This document shows, one piece after another, positions 29,085-30,151 of a DNA stretch of 30,151 bases; the first letter of the stretch is position 1, and every line of letters starts with the position of its first letter. The DNA is from a virus: positions 1 through 30,151 of IMG/VR virus record IMGVR_UViG_3300025674_000241, one strand, 5' to 3'. Below the pieces are notes generated by a model. The model did no database searches, was not told where the DNA came from, and was given only the letters and a program-made list of their open reading frames with translations. A program made the translations under genes and the position numbers.

Positions 29085-29402
29085 TCAGGAACAATAGCGG
29101 CCCATGATAACGTCGCCGTCATCACACAGTTTGATTAACACGCCGCTAAAGAATGAGTCTGAGCTGTAACCATGCCAGCCAGACTGCGCTAGATCGCCAG
29201 TAGAATCCTGTTCGATACGCATAAAGTCAGACATTGCGTACACATAACCTTTGTACATAATGAATGATTCATCCTCAAACTCAGTGTCAGTTAGGTAATC
29301 AAACTGCTGTCGAATCTTGGCAGCTTGCTTGTCACCGACAAAGAGATCAAGGGTCAGGCCAGACATAGGCTGGCGTGGTTGATTGTTTGTCTTAATGTTC
29401 AT
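29085..29402 (-). CDS. Hypothetical phage protein, first gene of the leftward small-gene cluster
   Basis: A 105-residue protein from ATG 29400-29402 (MNIKTNNQPRQPMSGLTLDL); upstream GTG and TTG are alternatives. It is acidic in the middle (DYLTDTEFEDESFIMYKGYV) and ends DDGDVIMGRYCS. No family is recognised. The duplicated leader and its place after a long gene-free region suggest that it starts a transcript. Confidence 0.58.
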   Translation of the reverse strand: MNIKTNNQPRQPMSGLTLDLFVGDKQAAKIRQQFDYLTDTEFEDESFIMYKGYVYAMSDFMRIEQDSTGDLAQSGWHGYSSDSFFSGVLIKLCDDGDVIMGRYCS

Positions 29403-29490
29403 AACATTCACCAGCAATAGAGCTGGCAGCTAACAACAAAGAGGGATGAATCCCTCATCAAACCGTAAGGCTTGAGGAGAGAATCGAACA
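29403..29490 (-). promoter_or_regulatory. Leader module copy B with two hairpins
   Basis: CCAGC/GCTGG (29411-29415 with 29422-29426) and GAGGGA-TGAA-TCCCTC (29441-29456), followed by a GAGGAGAGAATCGA-like end that matches AGGAGAGAATCAA in copy A. Stems and the sequence between them are kept while loops differ, which suggests that the structure is what matters. Confidence 0.6.
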
Positions 29491-30151
29491 CAACACGATG
29501 ATCCTAAATGATCCTATCGGATCAAACTTAGGACTACATCCGGACAAGGCTAGTGATTAACTGGCTCCGCCCTAATACAGTTCGGGATTGTCACCCGAAA
29601 CTAAAAAGTACGCACTAAGTTAGCTACAGTTTGCACAATTTCACCTAGTTGCGGGACTTAATTCGCCATCGGCGGTAGATCGACCGCGTGGGAATCGCAT
29701 CCAGCTTTGTCCAGCGTACCTGCATTAAGGACAGATACTCTGGACAAGCCTGCAAAGTGACAAGTGCAAAGCTGTAACTAACTACGTGCCACGGGCTATT
29801 CAGCATGATTAGGTGTGTGCAACGTAGCTAAACCATTTAGCTGTGCCACACACTTAGGTAGAGACCTATACCTTTCGCAGTCTTACTGCTCGGCTTTGAT
29901 CACACTTAGGGCGCTGGAAGCTCAGCGCCGCCCGTATAGTTCTTGTCATTAACTGTTCACCTAGTTAAAGGTGCCAGCTGACAAGGTATAGCCTGACAAT
30001 GTGGGACGGTGAGCCTGCCACTGCTCGCGTTAATTTCAGTCCGGCCGCCGCCGTCTGGCTACTGCGCACACCATCGGCGCAGTCCGCATCAAGGCCGTGC
30101 ACAGTGCGGCGCTAGTTCGCCTACCCTCACTGTGTCGGTGCTTGTCCCACT
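29491..30151. other. Gene-free, hairpin-rich region
   Basis: No convincing gene in any frame. Instead, many inverted repeats: nested TCCTAA/TTAGGA with GATCC/GGATC (29502-29533), TTCGGG/CCCGAA (29581-29599), GTGTGTG/CACACAC enclosing AGCTAAA/TTTAGCT (29813-29853), GGCGCTG/CAGCGCC (29910-29929), CTTGTCA/TGACAAG enclosing CACCT/AGGTG (29942-29985), ACTGCGC/GCGCAGT (30061-30083), and a long-range GTGGGAC/GTCCCAC pair (30001-30007 with 30144-30150). It may be a structured RNA, an origin, or a control region for the leftward genes. Confidence 0.5.

Noticed and set aside
29500-29720. Further tRNA genes in the gene-free region
   Set aside because: Several stems were tested by eye but none gave a cloverleaf with a proper T-arm and anticodon loop.

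Overview
The window looks like part of a lytic double-stranded DNA cyanophage genome. The evidence is phage replication genes (primase-helicase, family A DNA polymerase, RecB-like exonuclease, OB-fold protein), a GH24 endolysin, a flavin-dependent thymidylate synthase, several HNH proteins, one tRNA, and many short tightly packed genes of unknown function. A probable NblA-like phycobilisome-degradation protein points to a host with phycobilisomes (Synechococcus-type or freshwater cyanobacterium). No terminase, capsid, portal or RNA polymerase gene lies in the window, so those are elsewhere in the genome. The exact phage cannot be named from the sequence alone.

Layout. 1-635 (-): start of a tail-fibre-like protein cut by the window edge. 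742-6106 (mostly +): HNH nuclease, small membrane proteins (possible holin or accessory lysis proteins), a PPC-like protein, a fused lysozyme/C39-like endolysin, small unknown genes and ThyX. ThyX converges on the leftward genes at a strong hairpin near 6212-6249. 6271-18359 (-): the replication block, with a membrane/winged-helix-like protein, AEP primase-SF3 helicase, PD-(D/E)XK nuclease, an acidic-tailed protein, a degenerate adenine methyltransferase, an unknown 260-residue protein, an OB-fold/SSB-like protein, an HNH/HTH protein, an Ala-rich protein and DNA polymerase. The NblA-like gene is the only + strand gene in this block.

18431-23388 (-): the most striking locus. Seven genes are joined by 1-4 base start/stop overlaps: coiled-coil protein, 49-residue single-pass membrane peptide, a 398-residue helical protein resembling DUF3150, a 67-residue protein, a RavA/MoxR AAA+ ATPase, a VWA protein with a complete MIDAS, and an 83-residue protein. 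The first gene carries a 17-bp tandem duplication that separates its likely ATG from the rest of the reading frame.

23484-29402 (-): about twenty very small genes, mostly unknown, with an NrdR-like zinc-ribbon protein and a tRNA with anticodon CAT. This part has recurring intercistronic modules: GC-rich hairpins touching stop codons, two copies of a two-hairpin leader, and a second frameshifting tandem duplication (35 bp). 29403-30151: no genes, but many inverted repeats; probably an upstream regulatory region or a structured RNA.

How the genes fit together. ThyX supplies dTMP. Primase-helicase, polymerase, nuclease and the OB-fold protein replicate the DNA. The NblA-like protein may release amino acids by dismantling host antennae. 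The endolysin and small membrane proteins end the infection. The MoxR-VWA operon is a candidate chaperone, host-remodelling or conflict system.
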